DNA of 64,000 nucleotides from JAAYDS01 sp012729155. Its GTDB lineage: Bacteria > Chloroflexota > Anaerolineae > UBA1429. The DNA lies in assembly GCA_036774405.1 (NCBI GenBank), contig DAIPBO010000003.1, positions 62,001-126,000 on the forward strand. Direction: 5' to 3'. Both the position numbers and the translations under genes were made by a program. Positions 8,461 to 17,358 of this stretch are shown here, piece after piece. Positions within the stretch are counted from its first letter, which is position 1. Each line of letters opens with the position of its first letter. The notes under the pieces are model-generated. The model saw nothing but the letters and a program-made list of their open reading frames with translations, did no database searches and was not told the DNA's origin.

Positions 8461-9378
8461 TCAATCGATGGTGGCGTGGATGCCGGTGGCCGCGGCGCGC
8501 AGAGCCCAGGCGGCAAGCTGTTCGGGCGTCTGTGGCTCGGCCTCGAGGGCATAGGCGCGGCCCAACCAGTCGTACTTGGCGGCGGCCGACGGGTTGTAGG
8601 GCAAGAGCGCCAGATCGGTCAGGCCGGCCGAGGACATCAAGGCCAGGATCGCATCCAGGTTGGCGTCGGTGTCGGTGATGCCGGGGATGAGCGGCACGCG
8701 CACCTGCACCGCGGGGCCGCCCGCCAGGGCGCCGAGGCGCCGGGCGTTGGCGAGGATCTGGCGGTTGGACGCGCCCGTCCAGCGGCGGTGAGCGTCGTCG
8801 TCGATCAGCTTGAGGTCATAGAGCACCAGGTCGGTGTGCGGCAGCAGGCTTTCGAGCACCGCCCACGAGCAGGCGCCGCAGGTCTCGATGGCGGTGTGCA
8901 GGCCCCGTTGGTGGCAGCCGGCCAGCACGGCCTGGCTAAAGGCGGGCTGCAGCGTCACCTCGCCGCCGGTGAGGGTGATGCCGCCGCCCGAGGCGCTGAA
9001 AAAGGGACGCATGCGGTCGGCGCGCGCGATGATCTCGCCGGCGGTGGCCGTATAGCCCTTGAGGCTGAGCGCACGGTGCGTGCAGGCCGCCACGCAGGCG
9101 CCGCAGGCCAGGCAGGCCTCGCGGGCCAGGGTGTGGCTGCCATGAGACACGCTGTGCACGCCCTGAGCGCAGGCGGCCGCGCAGGCCCCGCAGTAGACGC
9201 AGTTGTCGGCTGTGTAGGCCAGCTCGGGGGCGGCGCGCTGCGATTCGGGGCTGTGGCACCAGGCGCAGCGCAGCGGGCAGCCCTTGAGATAGACCGTCAT
9301 GCGGATGCCGGGGCCGTCGTGCACGGCAAAGGTGTCGAGGTCGAACAGGGTGCCGGTGAGGGCCAGAGCGTCGCTCAT
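8461..9378 (-). CDS. Glycyl radical enzyme activating protein (radical SAM)
   Basis: Predicted 305-residue activase that uses S-adenosylmethionine and a [4Fe-4S] cluster to make the glycyl radical on its partner enzyme. The radical SAM motif C-x3-C-x2-C appears as CPLRCAWC near residue 32. Two ferredoxin-type motifs follow (CVYCGACAAAC and CLACGACVAAC), the insertion typical of dehydratase/decarboxylase-type activases and absent from PflA. Conserved later stretches include GGGITLTGGEVTLQ and the Asp-rich YDLKLID. Its ATG overlaps the stop of the GRE gene (TGATG) and has AGGAGGG upstream, so the two are translationally coupled and it should activate that GRE. Confidence 0.92.
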   Translation of the reverse strand: MSDALALTGTLFDLDTFAVHDGPGIRMTVYLKGCPLRCAWCHSPESQRAAPELAYTADNCVYCGACAAACAQGVHSVSHGSHTLAREACLACGACVAACTHRALSLKGYTATAGEIIARADRMRPFFSASGGGITLTGGEVTLQPAFSQAVLAGCHQRGLHTAIETCGACSWAVLESLLPHTDLVLYDLKLIDDDAHRRWTGASNRQILANARRLGALAGGPAVQVRVPLIPGITDTDANLDAILALMSSAGLTDLALLPYNPSAAAKYDWLGRAYALEAEPQTPEQLAAWALRAAATGIHATID

Positions 9379-11696
9379 CAGCGGCCCTCCTGGCGGCGGA
9401 TGTGGTGCTCCTGTTGCTGGCGGCTGAGCATGGTAAAGTAGGCGCACCAGCCGCCCATGCGCACGCGCAGCGAGCGATAGTTGTCGGGCTCGCGCTGGGC
9501 GGCGCGCAGCTCGGCGGTGTCGACCACGGTGAGAGTCATCATATTGCCGCCGGTCTCGACAAAGGCGCGCAGCAGGCCCGCCATGCGGTCGAGGCCCTCA
9601 TCGCCGGGCACCAGAGAGCGGTTGAGGCGCAGGTCGAGCGGGCCGCCGGCGGGCAGGTTGTGCTGGTGCATGGTGGCATAGCTGAGGATGGCGCCGGGCA
9701 GGCCGTGCAGATCGCGCCCGAGGGCGGGCGAAAAGTTGGCCGAGACGGGCTCGCGCGCCAGGCGGCCGTCGGGGGTGGCGCCCAGGCCCTCGCCGATGCC
9801 GATGTACCACGAAAAGGTGCCCACGCCGGGCGCAAAGAGGATCTCGCGCTCGTGGCTGCTGGCATGGCGCTGCACGGCGGCGGTAAAGGCGTCGACGACA
9901 CGGCGGCCCATGGCATCGGCTACGGGGTCGTCGTTGCCATAGGCAGGCGCGGCCAGCAGCATGGCGCGCAGCCACTCGTAGCCGGCATAGTCCGCGTCGA
10001 GGGCGGCCACGAGATCGGCCATGGTGGCCAGGCCGCTCTCGAAGATGACCTGCTGGATGGCGATGAGCGAGTCGATGGTGTGCGCCACGCTCTCGGCCAG
10101 CATGCCATAGGTGCGAAAGCGCGCCCCGCCCGCGGTCAGGTCGCGGCGGGCAGCGATGGGGCCATCCATCAGGGCGCTGAGCAGCGGCACCGGCGCGATG
10201 CAGGCGCGGTCGTTGAGGCTGGCGAGGACGCCGCTGGCCACGCGCTCCACGAGGTGGTCGAGCTGGGCCTCAAAGGCCTGCCACACCTGCTCAAAGGTGG
10301 CCCAGCCGGCGGCGTCGCCCAGGTCGAGCCCGTCGTGCGCGCCGGTAATGCGCGAGACGCCACGGTTGAGCGCCCACTCGAGGCAGAGGGCCAGGCTGAT
10401 GCGCTGAAAGCGAAAGTCGGTGCGGCCGGGGATGATGGTCTCCCAGCAGCCGTCGTTGGTATAGTCGCGCGCGTACTCCAGGGGGATGCCCAGCCGCTCG
10501 ATGGCGGGCACGAGCTGTTCGTCGTTGAACAGTGCGGGCATGCCGCCCCCGCCGCGCAGCACGTCGCAGGCATAGCGCAACAGGGGCTCGGGCGTGCCGC
10601 TGTGCAGGCGCAGGGCCAGCAGCGGGTTGGTCATCTCGTGGCGGCGATAGCTATCGAGCAGCAAAAAGGTGAGCGGGTTGGTGCCATCGGCGCCGTCTGG
10701 CGTGAGACCGCCCACAACGATGTTCTGCAGCCAGTGGTTGGTGGCATCGACCTGGTCGCGCGCTGTGCCGAGCTGCGACGAGGCACGGTGGCGCACCGTG
10801 CTGGCAGGGCGGTCTTGGTCGGCCGAGCGGGCATCGGCGCGCAGGTCGTCGGTGGTCTGAGCGCGCTCGTTGAACTTTAGGCAAAAACAGTCGACCAGCT
10901 CGGCGGCCTGCTCGAGACCGAGGCGACCCGCGGCCAGGTCGTCCTCGAGCAGGGGCCAGGCGTACTGGTCTAGGCGACCCAGGGCGTTGCCGTTCATGGT
11001 GGCGTGAAAGATCATGTGCAGCAGCCAGATGGCCTGCAGCGCCTGCCAAAAGGTCTGCGGGGGGCCGCTGGCGATGGCGCGCAGGTTGTCGGCCATCTGG
11101 CGCAGTTCGTCGGCGCGCAGCGGGTCGCCGCCACCGCAGTCGTAGCAGGCCAGCACCTCGCTGCCGCAATGGTCGGCCAGGCGCAGGGCATAGTCGCTCA
11201 CGGCCTGCAGTGCGATCTCGACGGCCGCGAGAAAGGCGCGCTCCTCGTCATCGGCGGCGAGGGGTTGCTGGGCGCGGGCTTCGGCGAGGATGCCGGGCAG
11301 GCCCAGGCGCAGTAACCGCGGATAGTCTGGCACGATGTGGCCAAAGACAGAGCGGATGGACACGCCCTGGGCGGCAGCGGCCTGGCGCTCGGCGGGCGTG
11401 GCATAGTCTGGAAAGCCATATTCATAGTGCAGACGGGGCTCTTCGAGGGTCATCGAGCCGGCCAGGAGCTGATCGCGCCAGAGTTCGACGGGCATGTGGG
11501 CCAGCTTGAGGGCCAGGGCGCGGGCCTTGCGCACCTGCAGCGGAGCGTCCATCTGCTCGACGGGCAGGCTCTCGGGCAGGGCGGCCTGTTGGGCGGGCAG
11601 TGTCATGGCGTCGCGCACGCGGCGGCGCAGGGCCAGCACGCGGGGCGTCTCTAGGCGTTGTGACACGTACGCGGCGGTCTCATCGATAGGCAGCAT
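9378..11696 (-). CDS. Glycyl radical enzyme, PFL-like, with divergent glycyl loop
   Basis: Predicted 772-residue anaerobic radical enzyme. The thiyl-radical Cys is in DGCWE (C417, with E419 as candidate general base), the G-C-x-E pattern of GRE dehydratases rather than the Cys-Cys of pyruvate formate-lyase. The C-terminal radical loop reads R-M-G-G-W (G749 by alignment) instead of the usual R-V-x-G-Y, still followed by an aromatic-rich helix. The ATG at 11696 has GGAGAG upstream. First gene of the operon GRE-activase-MDR-enolase enzyme, behind its own promoter and divergent from a Gfo/Idh dehydrogenase. This suggests a radical dehydratase or C-C/C-X lyase in sugar-acid breakdown. Substrate unassigned. 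Confidence 0.88.
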   Translation of the reverse strand: MLPIDETAAYVSQRLETPRVLALRRRVRDAMTLPAQQAALPESLPVEQMDAPLQVRKARALALKLAHMPVELWRDQLLAGSMTLEEPRLHYEYGFPDYATPAERQAAAAQGVSIRSVFGHIVPDYPRLLRLGLPGILAEARAQQPLAADDEERAFLAAVEIALQAVSDYALRLADHCGSEVLACYDCGGGDPLRADELRQMADNLRAIASGPPQTFWQALQAIWLLHMIFHATMNGNALGRLDQYAWPLLEDDLAAGRLGLEQAAELVDCFCLKFNERAQTTDDLRADARSADQDRPASTVRHRASSQLGTARDQVDATNHWLQNIVVGGLTPDGADGTNPLTFLLLDSYRRHEMTNPLLALRLHSGTPEPLLRYACDVLRGGGGMPALFNDEQLVPAIERLGIPLEYARDYTNDGCWETIIPGRTDFRFQRISLALCLEWALNRGVSRITGAHDGLDLGDAAGWATFEQVWQAFEAQLDHLVERVASGVLASLNDRACIAPVPLLSALMDGPIAARRDLTAGGARFRTYGMLAESVAHTIDSLIAIQQVIFESGLATMADLVAALDADYAGYEWLRAMLLAAPAYGNDDPVADAMGRRVVDAFTAAVQRHASSHEREILFAPGVGTFSWYIGIGEGLGATPDGRLAREPVSANFSPALGRDLHGLPGAILSYATMHQHNLPAGGPLDLRLNRSLVPGDEGLDRMAGLLRAFVETGGNMMTLTVVDTAELRAAQREPDNYRSLRVRMGGWCAYFTMLSRQQQEHHIRRQEGR

Positions 11697-11704
11697 GGCA
11701 CTCT

Positions 11705-11719
11705 CCAACTGTTCGTTGG
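11705..11719. promoter_or_regulatory. Operator-like inverted repeat in the GRE leader
   Basis: CCAAC-TGTTC-GTTGG, perfect 5-bp arms, between the -10 and the ribosome site of the GRE operon. A repressor site is possible; no regulator gene is adjacent. Confidence 0.3.
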
Positions 11720-11722
11720 GCG

Positions 11723-11752
11723 AGTATAGGCCCAGGCGCACGCCGAGCGCAA
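11723..11752 (-). promoter_or_regulatory. GRE operon promoter
   Basis: Minus-strand TTGCGC (11752-11747), 18-bp spacer, TATACT (11728-11723). It drives the four-gene GRE operon. Confidence 0.55.
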
Positions 11753-11770
11753 GCCACCGCGCCTACGACG

Positions 11771-11799
11771 TTGACGCCCCGTGCGCCGCCGCCTATGCT
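11771..11799 (+). promoter_or_regulatory. Promoter of the Gfo/Idh/MocA gene
   Basis: TTGACG (11771-11776), 17-bp spacer, TATGCT (11794-11799), divergent from the GRE operon promoter. The shared 140-bp region could coordinate both units. Confidence 0.65.
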
Positions 11800-11832
11800 G
11801 AGGCCAGACGACTCACCACAGGAGGTGCAGCA

Positions 11833-12966
11833 ATGGCAGAGCGAGTACGCATTGGCCTGGCAGGGTGCGGCAGTGTGGCGCAGCGCGGGTTGATTCCTCA
11901 CCTGGCACAGCCCGACATCACCGACCAGATCGAGTTCCGCGCGGTGATGGACATTGTGCCGGGGCGCGCCAAGGCCACGGCGGCCAAGTACGGCCTGCCG
12001 CTCTGGTTTGAAGACTATGACCAGATGCTGGCCGAGGGCGACCTGGACATGGTGGTGCTGGCCACGCCCATCGGCCTGCACTATGGGCAGGGCATGAAGG
12101 CGATTGCCGCGGGCAAACACGTGCACTTTAACAAGACGATGACTACCACCAGGGCCGAGGCCGACGACATCATCGCGGCGGCCAGGCAAAAGGGCGTCAA
12201 GCTGGTGGCCTCTCCGGGCGAGATGCAGTGCCGCCTGTTCCAGGATGCACGCGACCTGCTGATGGAGCAGCGCATCATCGGCAAGATCTATTACGCGCTG
12301 TTCGGCGGCGGCATGTTGCACGAGTACGAGGCCTTTCGCCAGCCCGACGATGTCATCAGCAACGTCAACCCGCTCTGGTACTATCAAAAGCCGGGCGGCG
12401 GGCCGATGTACGACGGCGTGGTCTACCGTCTGCACACGGTGACGGGCATTCTGGGGCCTGTGAAGCGGGTGACCGGCTTTTCTGGCATCGGCGTCACCGA
12501 GCGCCGCTTCAAGGGCGAGGTGGTGCAGGCCGACATGGACGATAACACGCACCTGGTGCTCGACTTTGGGGATGCGGTGTATGCCAACGTCTATGGGGCG
12601 TTCACCTACAACATCCGCCGCGAGCATGTGATGCAATTCGCCGGCTCGCAGGGCTCGCTAGACCTGGGCGAGGGCGGTATCACCGTACATGGTGGCCGCG
12701 AGCCGGGGCTCTATGGGCTGCCGGGGTCAAAGTTCGAGACGGGGCCGCGCCGCGCCCATGACGAGATGCCCTATCTGCAGGGCGTGCACCTGACGCTGCC
12801 CGAGCACCACGTCTACTCTGATATCATGCACCTGGTCGACTGCATCCGCAACGACAAGCAGCCGGTGGTGACGGCCGAGCACGCCCGCCACGTGATCGAG
12901 ATCATCGAGGCGGGCTATCGCTCGTCAGAGACGGGCCAGGCCATCGACCTGACCACCACGTTCTAG
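11833..12966 (+). CDS. Gfo/Idh/MocA-family oxidoreductase
   Basis: Predicted 377-residue NAD(P)-dependent sugar or cyclitol dehydrogenase. The N-terminal Rossmann fold starts IGLAGCGSVAQRGLIPHL; the acidic residue of VMDIVPG fits NAD(H) binding. The family's E-K-P-like position reads HFNKTMTTT, so the usual catalytic Lys is kept in a modified context. The C-terminal alpha/beta domain follows. The ATG at 11833 has GGAGG eight bases upstream; longer readings run back through the divergent promoter region. Divergent from the GRE operon and probably part of the same carbohydrate route. Its TAG overlaps the opposing gene's stop in a CTAG. Confidence 0.88.
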   Translation: MAERVRIGLAGCGSVAQRGLIPHLAQPDITDQIEFRAVMDIVPGRAKATAAKYGLPLWFEDYDQMLAEGDLDMVVLATPIGLHYGQGMKAIAAGKHVHFNKTMTTTRAEADDIIAAARQKGVKLVASPGEMQCRLFQDARDLLMEQRIIGKIYYALFGGGMLHEYEAFRQPDDVISNVNPLWYYQKPGGGPMYDGVVYRLHTVTGILGPVKRVTGFSGIGVTERRFKGEVVQADMDDNTHLVLDFGDAVYANVYGAFTYNIRREHVMQFAGSQGSLDLGEGGITVHGGREPGLYGLPGSKFETGPRRAHDEMPYLQGVHLTLPEHHVYSDIMHLVDCIRNDKQPVVTAEHARHVIEIIEAGYRSSETGQAIDLTTTF

Positions 12967-14258
12967 TTGCGCATCACCGCAGACGGCGCCGCTGGTGTGG
13001 CCTGGCCCTGGGTGGGCAGGGCGGCCAGGGCGCCGTCGATGCGCTCGACGATGGCGGCGATGACGCGCGGGTCGTCGTTCCAGGCGCCCAGGTTGAGCAG
13101 GCGCACGTCGGCGGGCACCCTGGCCCTGGCCACGAGGGCGGGCACGTCGTACTGCGAGTGCAGCGAATCGGCGCTGATGGCCGCTGAGAAGTAGAGCACA
13201 TGCCGCGCGCCGGCCGCCACAAAGCGCTCGATCAGCGCCGCGGGGCGGGGCTGCTTGAATTCCATCCAGGCGATGCCCAGCAGCTCGCGCCGGTAGCCAT
13301 CGGCCACAAAGAGCTCGAGCACCTGCTCTCGAAAGGCGATCTCTTGCTCGGTCTCGGTGGGCCATTCACGGTCCCAGTCGTCGGGCTGGCCGTGGCCCAC
13401 CAGCAAGATGGCGGTCTGATCGCGGGGCACGTCGCCGCGGTAGGCGTTGGCGCGCGCCACGAACATGCTGCGCAAGAGGGCTGAATCCCACAGGGGGCCG
13501 GTGTAGGCGAGCGGCACGGCGTGGGGCACTGGCACTGAGCGGATCTGATGCTCGCCCTCGGCGGTGTGGTTCGACATGGTGAGGAACACCTCGGCCACCA
13601 CCACGCGGCTGGCGCCCTCGTTGAGGGCCTGGATGAGGGCTGCATCGGGGCGCGGGTTGTCGTCGAGGAATGAGAGGTAAAAGCGCGTGCTGGCGTCGCC
13701 GCGCTCACGATAGGCGCGCTGGACGGCGGCCAGCATCTGCTGGTGGATGGCGCGATGGTTGCTGCGGCCCACCATGAGATAGTGGTCGCGCAGGCGCTTG
13801 ATAAAGATGGGCCTCGCCACCAGCGGCACAAAGGCGATGCCCTGCTCGTCAAACTCGCGGAACTGGTTGATCCAGCCGATGGGGTCGTACAACTCGGGCT
13901 CGCCGTGGGTAAAGTAGACGACGGCCGCATGGCCTGCGCCGGGGTCGTCTGCGGCGCGCGTGAGGGCGGGCAGAGGGCGAGGGTCGTCGCGGCCCAACAC
14001 CAGGCGCGCCATGGCGAGATAGCCGGCCGCAAAGGCGAGCAGAGCGACGACTACGCCCAGCCAGCGTACCCACGGCAGGCCTGGGGCCAGTGCCTGTGCG
14101 CCGGGCCCCAGGATGGCGGCGGCGCCAAATGTGGCTGCGCAGAAAAGCAGCATCGTTAGGCCCATGCGCAGCGGGTGTGTGGTGAGATACCACACCAGCA
14201 GCAACCCGCTCGCAAACGAGAGCAGCACCAGCGCCAGCCAGCTCAAGAGCATGTCCAT
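12963..14258 (-). CDS. Membrane-anchored ferrochelatase/CbiX-like protein
   Basis: A 431-residue protein with three hydrophobic segments in the first ~85 residues, then a soluble domain of two similar halves. The halves start VVYFTHGEPE and ILLVGHGQPD, the strand-turn that opens class II chelatase domains (ferrochelatase, CbiX/SirB). YDPIGWINQFREF and TETEQEIAFREQV resemble ferrochelatase helices, and FSAAISADSLHSQYD carries a candidate metal-site His. Chelatase-like fold is supported; catalytic activity and metal are not shown. It starts two bases after the stop of the PEP-synthase-like gene with GAGG upstream, last in the plsY operon. No other heme or cobalamin genes adjoin, so a sensor or trafficking role is equally possible. 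Confidence 0.65.
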   Translation of the reverse strand: MDMLLSWLALVLLSFASGLLLVWYLTTHPLRMGLTMLLFCAATFGAAAILGPGAQALAPGLPWVRWLGVVVALLAFAAGYLAMARLVLGRDDPRPLPALTRAADDPGAGHAAVVYFTHGEPELYDPIGWINQFREFDEQGIAFVPLVARPIFIKRLRDHYLMVGRSNHRAIHQQMLAAVQRAYRERGDASTRFYLSFLDDNPRPDAALIQALNEGASRVVVAEVFLTMSNHTAEGEHQIRSVPVPHAVPLAYTGPLWDSALLRSMFVARANAYRGDVPRDQTAILLVGHGQPDDWDREWPTETEQEIAFREQVLELFVADGYRRELLGIAWMEFKQPRPAALIERFVAAGARHVLYFSAAISADSLHSQYDVPALVARARVPADVRLLNLGAWNDDPRVIAAIVERIDGALAALPTQGQATPAAPSAVMRN

Positions 14259-14260
14259 GG

Positions 14261-16600
14261 TTACCTCTCCTCACCCTGTTTGTGCAACACGATCTCACCA
14301 GTGTAGCCATCCACGGTCACCAGGGCGCCCTCGGGCAGCGCCAACACGCCGGGCGCAGAGACCACGGCCGGCAGGCCGTACTCGCGTGCCACGATAGAGC
14401 TGTGCGAGAGCAGGCCGCCCGAGGCGGCCACTATGGCGCCGGCACGCGCGAACAGGGGCGTCCAGCTCACGTCAGAGTAGGGCACCACCAGCACATCGCC
14501 AGGGCCAATGCGGGGCAGGTCGGCCAAGCCTTGCGCCTGACGCACGGGGCCGGTGTGACGCCCGCGAGAGGTGGGCACGCCGCGCAGGCGGTCGCCGGGC
14601 GACTGCACCAGCGGGGGCGGCTCGTCGCCAAAGATGAGGGGCGGCGGCGTCAGCTCGCGCAGGGTGGCCATCTCTCGGCGGCGCGACTCGGCCTGCCCGG
14701 TCAGCGAGAGGTCGGGCTGTGCCGCCAGGGCACGGAGCTCGTCGAGGGCCAGGTAAAAGACATCGTCGGGGGCGTCGAGCGCGCCTCGGGCTGTCAGACG
14801 GCGGCCCAGCGCCAGAAACAGCTCGCGAAAAAGCCCATAGGCGTAGGTGTAGCGCGAACTGACCTGCTCTCGCAGGCTGCGAAAGCGCCGTGCCAGGCGA
14901 TAGCACCCGCCCAGTCGCCAGCGTTGCCAGCGCGATAGCGGCAGCGCACGCCAGGGCACGGTGGCCGCAGCGCGCGGCTGGTGCGAGCACACCATCTGCA
15001 GGGCCAGGTCGGGGTCATCTCGCCAGGGCACGGCCGAAAAGTCATTGCCGCTGTCGCTGAGGTGGCCCAGGTCGCCCAGCAGGGCCTGCAGAGCGGTGCT
15101 CAGGGGGGCCGCGCCCGAGATGGTGGCCAGCTCGTCATAGCGCGCGGCGGCCACCTGCGCCTGTACACGCTCTGGCAACGCCCGATAGAGGGCGTGCAGA
15201 CCGTCGAGCCGGGCCGCGGGGTTGAGCGCGGCCACCTCTGGCAGTCCCGCCGTCAGGTCGAGCTGTGCAGAGTCGAGCCCACAGCGCCGCAGGGCGCGGT
15301 CGAGCAGGCGCACCAGCGCGCGCTCGAGCAGCGCCACCAGGATGCTGTGGTAAGCCAGCCGCTGCGTCCGCGGGTAGAGGGCATCGTAGCGGGCCAGCAG
15401 GGCCTGCTCTGAGAGGCGCAGACGTTCGTTGGGCGTCAGGCTGCGGTCGGCGGTTGAGGCGGCCAGGTCGCGCGCCACCTGCGCAGGATAGCGCATTTTG
15501 GCCAGGGCAAAAGCCAGCAGGCGCGGCAGGGCCAGCAGTGCCCGCGGGCCAGGACGCAGCGTGGGCTGCTCGTCGCCGCCATGGGCACTGCCCATGAGCA
15601 GCTCGAGGCCTTCGCGGGGCATGCCAAGGCGCGCAAAGATATCGCCAAAGGGGCCCATGTTAAAGTAGGCGCGATAGTAGAACGAGCGCGCCAGCCGCTC
15701 CACGGTGAGGTCGTTGGGGCCCAGCAGCTCGGTGAGCAGGCGCAGCCAGGCGCCATTGACCAGCGGCACATTGACCGACCAGACCAGCGGTTTGATGAGC
15801 CCCGGCAAAAACTCGCTCGAAATGCGGTTCGAGTAGGCATCTAGGCCGGTGAGGCCGGTGATCTCGCGGAGCTGCACCCACCAGAGCGAGTGTCCGTCAA
15901 AGACCCACTCGAGATCGACAGGGTGGCCAGCGATCTGCGAGATATGTTGCGTGGTGCGGGCCACCTGCTCGGCCAGTGCGGCCGGCATGGCGGGCATGGC
16001 CGGCTGCTCAATCCAGGCGCCCCACTTGAAGACCCAGCGTTCAGGGGTGACGCCCTCTTGCAGCAACCGTTCGCCCGAGCCCGGCACGGCCTCGATGATG
16101 ATCTCGTCGAGGCCGGTGAGGGGGTTGCAGCTAAAGGCCACGCCCGAGAGCTGCGGCGGAATCATCTCTTGAACGATGACGGCCATACGCACCGGCGCAG
16201 CTGCCAGGCCCTGGCGCTGCGCATAGGCCTGCACTGCGGGCGCGTCGGCCGAGGCCCACACCGCCTCGATGGCCGCCAGCAGCGCATCGAGGCCCGCCAC
16301 GTCGAGCAGCGAGCGGAACTGGCCGGCGTAGGCGTGCTCGCGCTGGTCTTCGACGTCGGCCGAGGAACGCACCGCATAGCGCTGATCGGGCCTGATGACG
16401 GCGGCCAGGGCGCGCACCAGGTCAGGCTTGAGGGTGGCGTCTGCCGCGCGATGGCGTGCATGGGCCTGATAGGGGATGGCCCAGGCACGTGGCGTGGCGT
16501 GTCGGCTGCGCCGCAGCCGGTGCAGGCCCAGGGCCTTGGCGCCCACCTGCTGCGGTGTGCGGCGCGCGGCGAGATCGACCAGCAGGGACGTGGGCCTCAT
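14261..16600 (-). CDS. PEP synthase-like phosphotransferase (ATP-grasp plus swivelling His domain)
   Basis: A 779-residue protein. Residues ~1-310 form a PPDK/PEP-synthase ATP-binding domain (AVRSSADVED, AYAGQFRSLLDV, VIVQEMIPPQLSGVAFSCNP, then the E-rich acidic metal region). A mostly helical middle section follows. The last ~90 residues are the phosphohistidine swivel domain (GGLLSHSSIVAREYGLPAVV, with His in S-H-S). No C-terminal PEP/pyruvate TIM barrel is present. The order ATP domain, variable domain, His domain matches rifampin phosphotransferase-type enzymes better than true PEP synthase, so an acceptor bound by the middle domain is likely. The start overlaps the plsY stop (ATGA). Confidence 0.8.
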   Translation of the reverse strand: MRPTSLLVDLAARRTPQQVGAKALGLHRLRRSRHATPRAWAIPYQAHARHRAADATLKPDLVRALAAVIRPDQRYAVRSSADVEDQREHAYAGQFRSLLDVAGLDALLAAIEAVWASADAPAVQAYAQRQGLAAAPVRMAVIVQEMIPPQLSGVAFSCNPLTGLDEIIIEAVPGSGERLLQEGVTPERWVFKWGAWIEQPAMPAMPAALAEQVARTTQHISQIAGHPVDLEWVFDGHSLWWVQLREITGLTGLDAYSNRISSEFLPGLIKPLVWSVNVPLVNGAWLRLLTELLGPNDLTVERLARSFYYRAYFNMGPFGDIFARLGMPREGLELLMGSAHGGDEQPTLRPGPRALLALPRLLAFALAKMRYPAQVARDLAASTADRSLTPNERLRLSEQALLARYDALYPRTQRLAYHSILVALLERALVRLLDRALRRCGLDSAQLDLTAGLPEVAALNPAARLDGLHALYRALPERVQAQVAAARYDELATISGAAPLSTALQALLGDLGHLSDSGNDFSAVPWRDDPDLALQMVCSHQPRAAATVPWRALPLSRWQRWRLGGCYRLARRFRSLREQVSSRYTYAYGLFRELFLALGRRLTARGALDAPDDVFYLALDELRALAAQPDLSLTGQAESRRREMATLRELTPPPLIFGDEPPPLVQSPGDRLRGVPTSRGRHTGPVRQAQGLADLPRIGPGDVLVVPYSDVSWTPLFARAGAIVAASGGLLSHSSIVAREYGLPAVVSAPGVLALPEGALVTVDGYTGEIVLHKQGEER

Positions 16601-17250
16601 CGACCGCGCCCACTGCGGTTGCGCCCCTGCGAACCGTTCAGCCAGGCGTCAAAGTCGGGCGTGGGCTCGACCCAGCCGCTGCGGGCCTGCACCGTGCGGC
16701 GGTGGCGATCATCCAGCAGCCGTTTGAGGCCGCTCAACGCCAGCATGGCCACGGCTACGCCGGTGAGCGGCAGGCTGCCGCGCTCGGCCAGCGAGCCGAG
16801 CAAGATGGCGACAAAGCCGGCCGTCAACATGAACTCATAGTTGGCCCACAGGCGGTAGAGCAGGTAAAAGACGGGCACTGCGGCCAGCAGCGTGATGGGA
16901 AAGAGCACGGCCATGAACCCGCTCGCCGTGCCCAGGCCGATGCCGCCGCGAAAGCGCAGCCAGATGGGAAAGCCGTGGCCCAGCATCACCGCCAGGCCCG
17001 CCACGAGCAGCGTTACGGGGCTGCCGCCGGCGCGGAGTGCCAACAGACAGGCGGCGGCGCCTTTGAGGGCGTCGAGCAGGGCGGTGGCCACGCCGGCCAG
17101 GCGCCCAACGGTGACGGCCACGTTGCGGGCGCCCACATTGCCCTCGCCGACCTCGCGGATGCTCTGGCCGGTGACCAGGCGGGTGATGGCGTGAGCAAAG
17201 GGCAGCGAACCGAGCAGATAGCACAGCAGAGCGACGACGGCCAGCGGCAT
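16597..17250 (-). CDS. plsY: Glycerol-3-phosphate acyltransferase PlsY
   Basis: Predicted 217-residue integral inner-membrane enzyme that transfers acyl groups from acyl-phosphate to glycerol-3-phosphate, the first step of phospholipid synthesis. The three PlsY motifs are visible: YLLGSLPFAH, EGNVGARNV (usually GSGNxGATN), and GHGFPIWLRFRGGIGLGT. Hydrophobic segments match the multi-pass topology. The Ala-to-Arg and Ser/Gly changes in motif two are mild departures. The charged C-terminal tail (~45 residues) is longer than usual. ATG at 17250 has GGGAGGGG upstream. It heads an operon with the PEP-synthase-like and chelatase-like genes. Confidence 0.85.
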   Translation of the reverse strand: MPLAVVALLCYLLGSLPFAHAITRLVTGQSIREVGEGNVGARNVAVTVGRLAGVATALLDALKGAAACLLALRAGGSPVTLLVAGLAVMLGHGFPIWLRFRGGIGLGTASGFMAVLFPITLLAAVPVFYLLYRLWANYEFMLTAGFVAILLGSLAERGSLPLTGVAVAMLALSGLKRLLDDRHRRTVQARSGWVEPTPDFDAWLNGSQGRNRSGRGR

Positions 17251-17297
17251 GGCGCCCCTCCCCCCAGGGACAGTGTGCACGGCCATCCAGTAACGGT

Positions 17298-17326
17298 AAT
17301 ATAGGGCAATCTCGCGCGCCTGTCTA
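17298..17326 (-). promoter_or_regulatory. plsY operon promoter
   Basis: Minus-strand TAGACA (17326-17321), 17-bp spacer, TATATT (17303-17298), 48 bp upstream of the plsY ATG. Confidence 0.55.
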
Positions 17327-17358
17327 CCGTTCTGCACGGCGCGGGACGAGGAGTGGCG

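Noticed and set aside
11494..11832. N-terminal extension of the Gfo/Idh/MocA gene
   Set aside because: It runs antisense through the GRE start and the divergent promoters; the GGAGG-preceded ATG at 11833 begins the Rossmann fold exactly.
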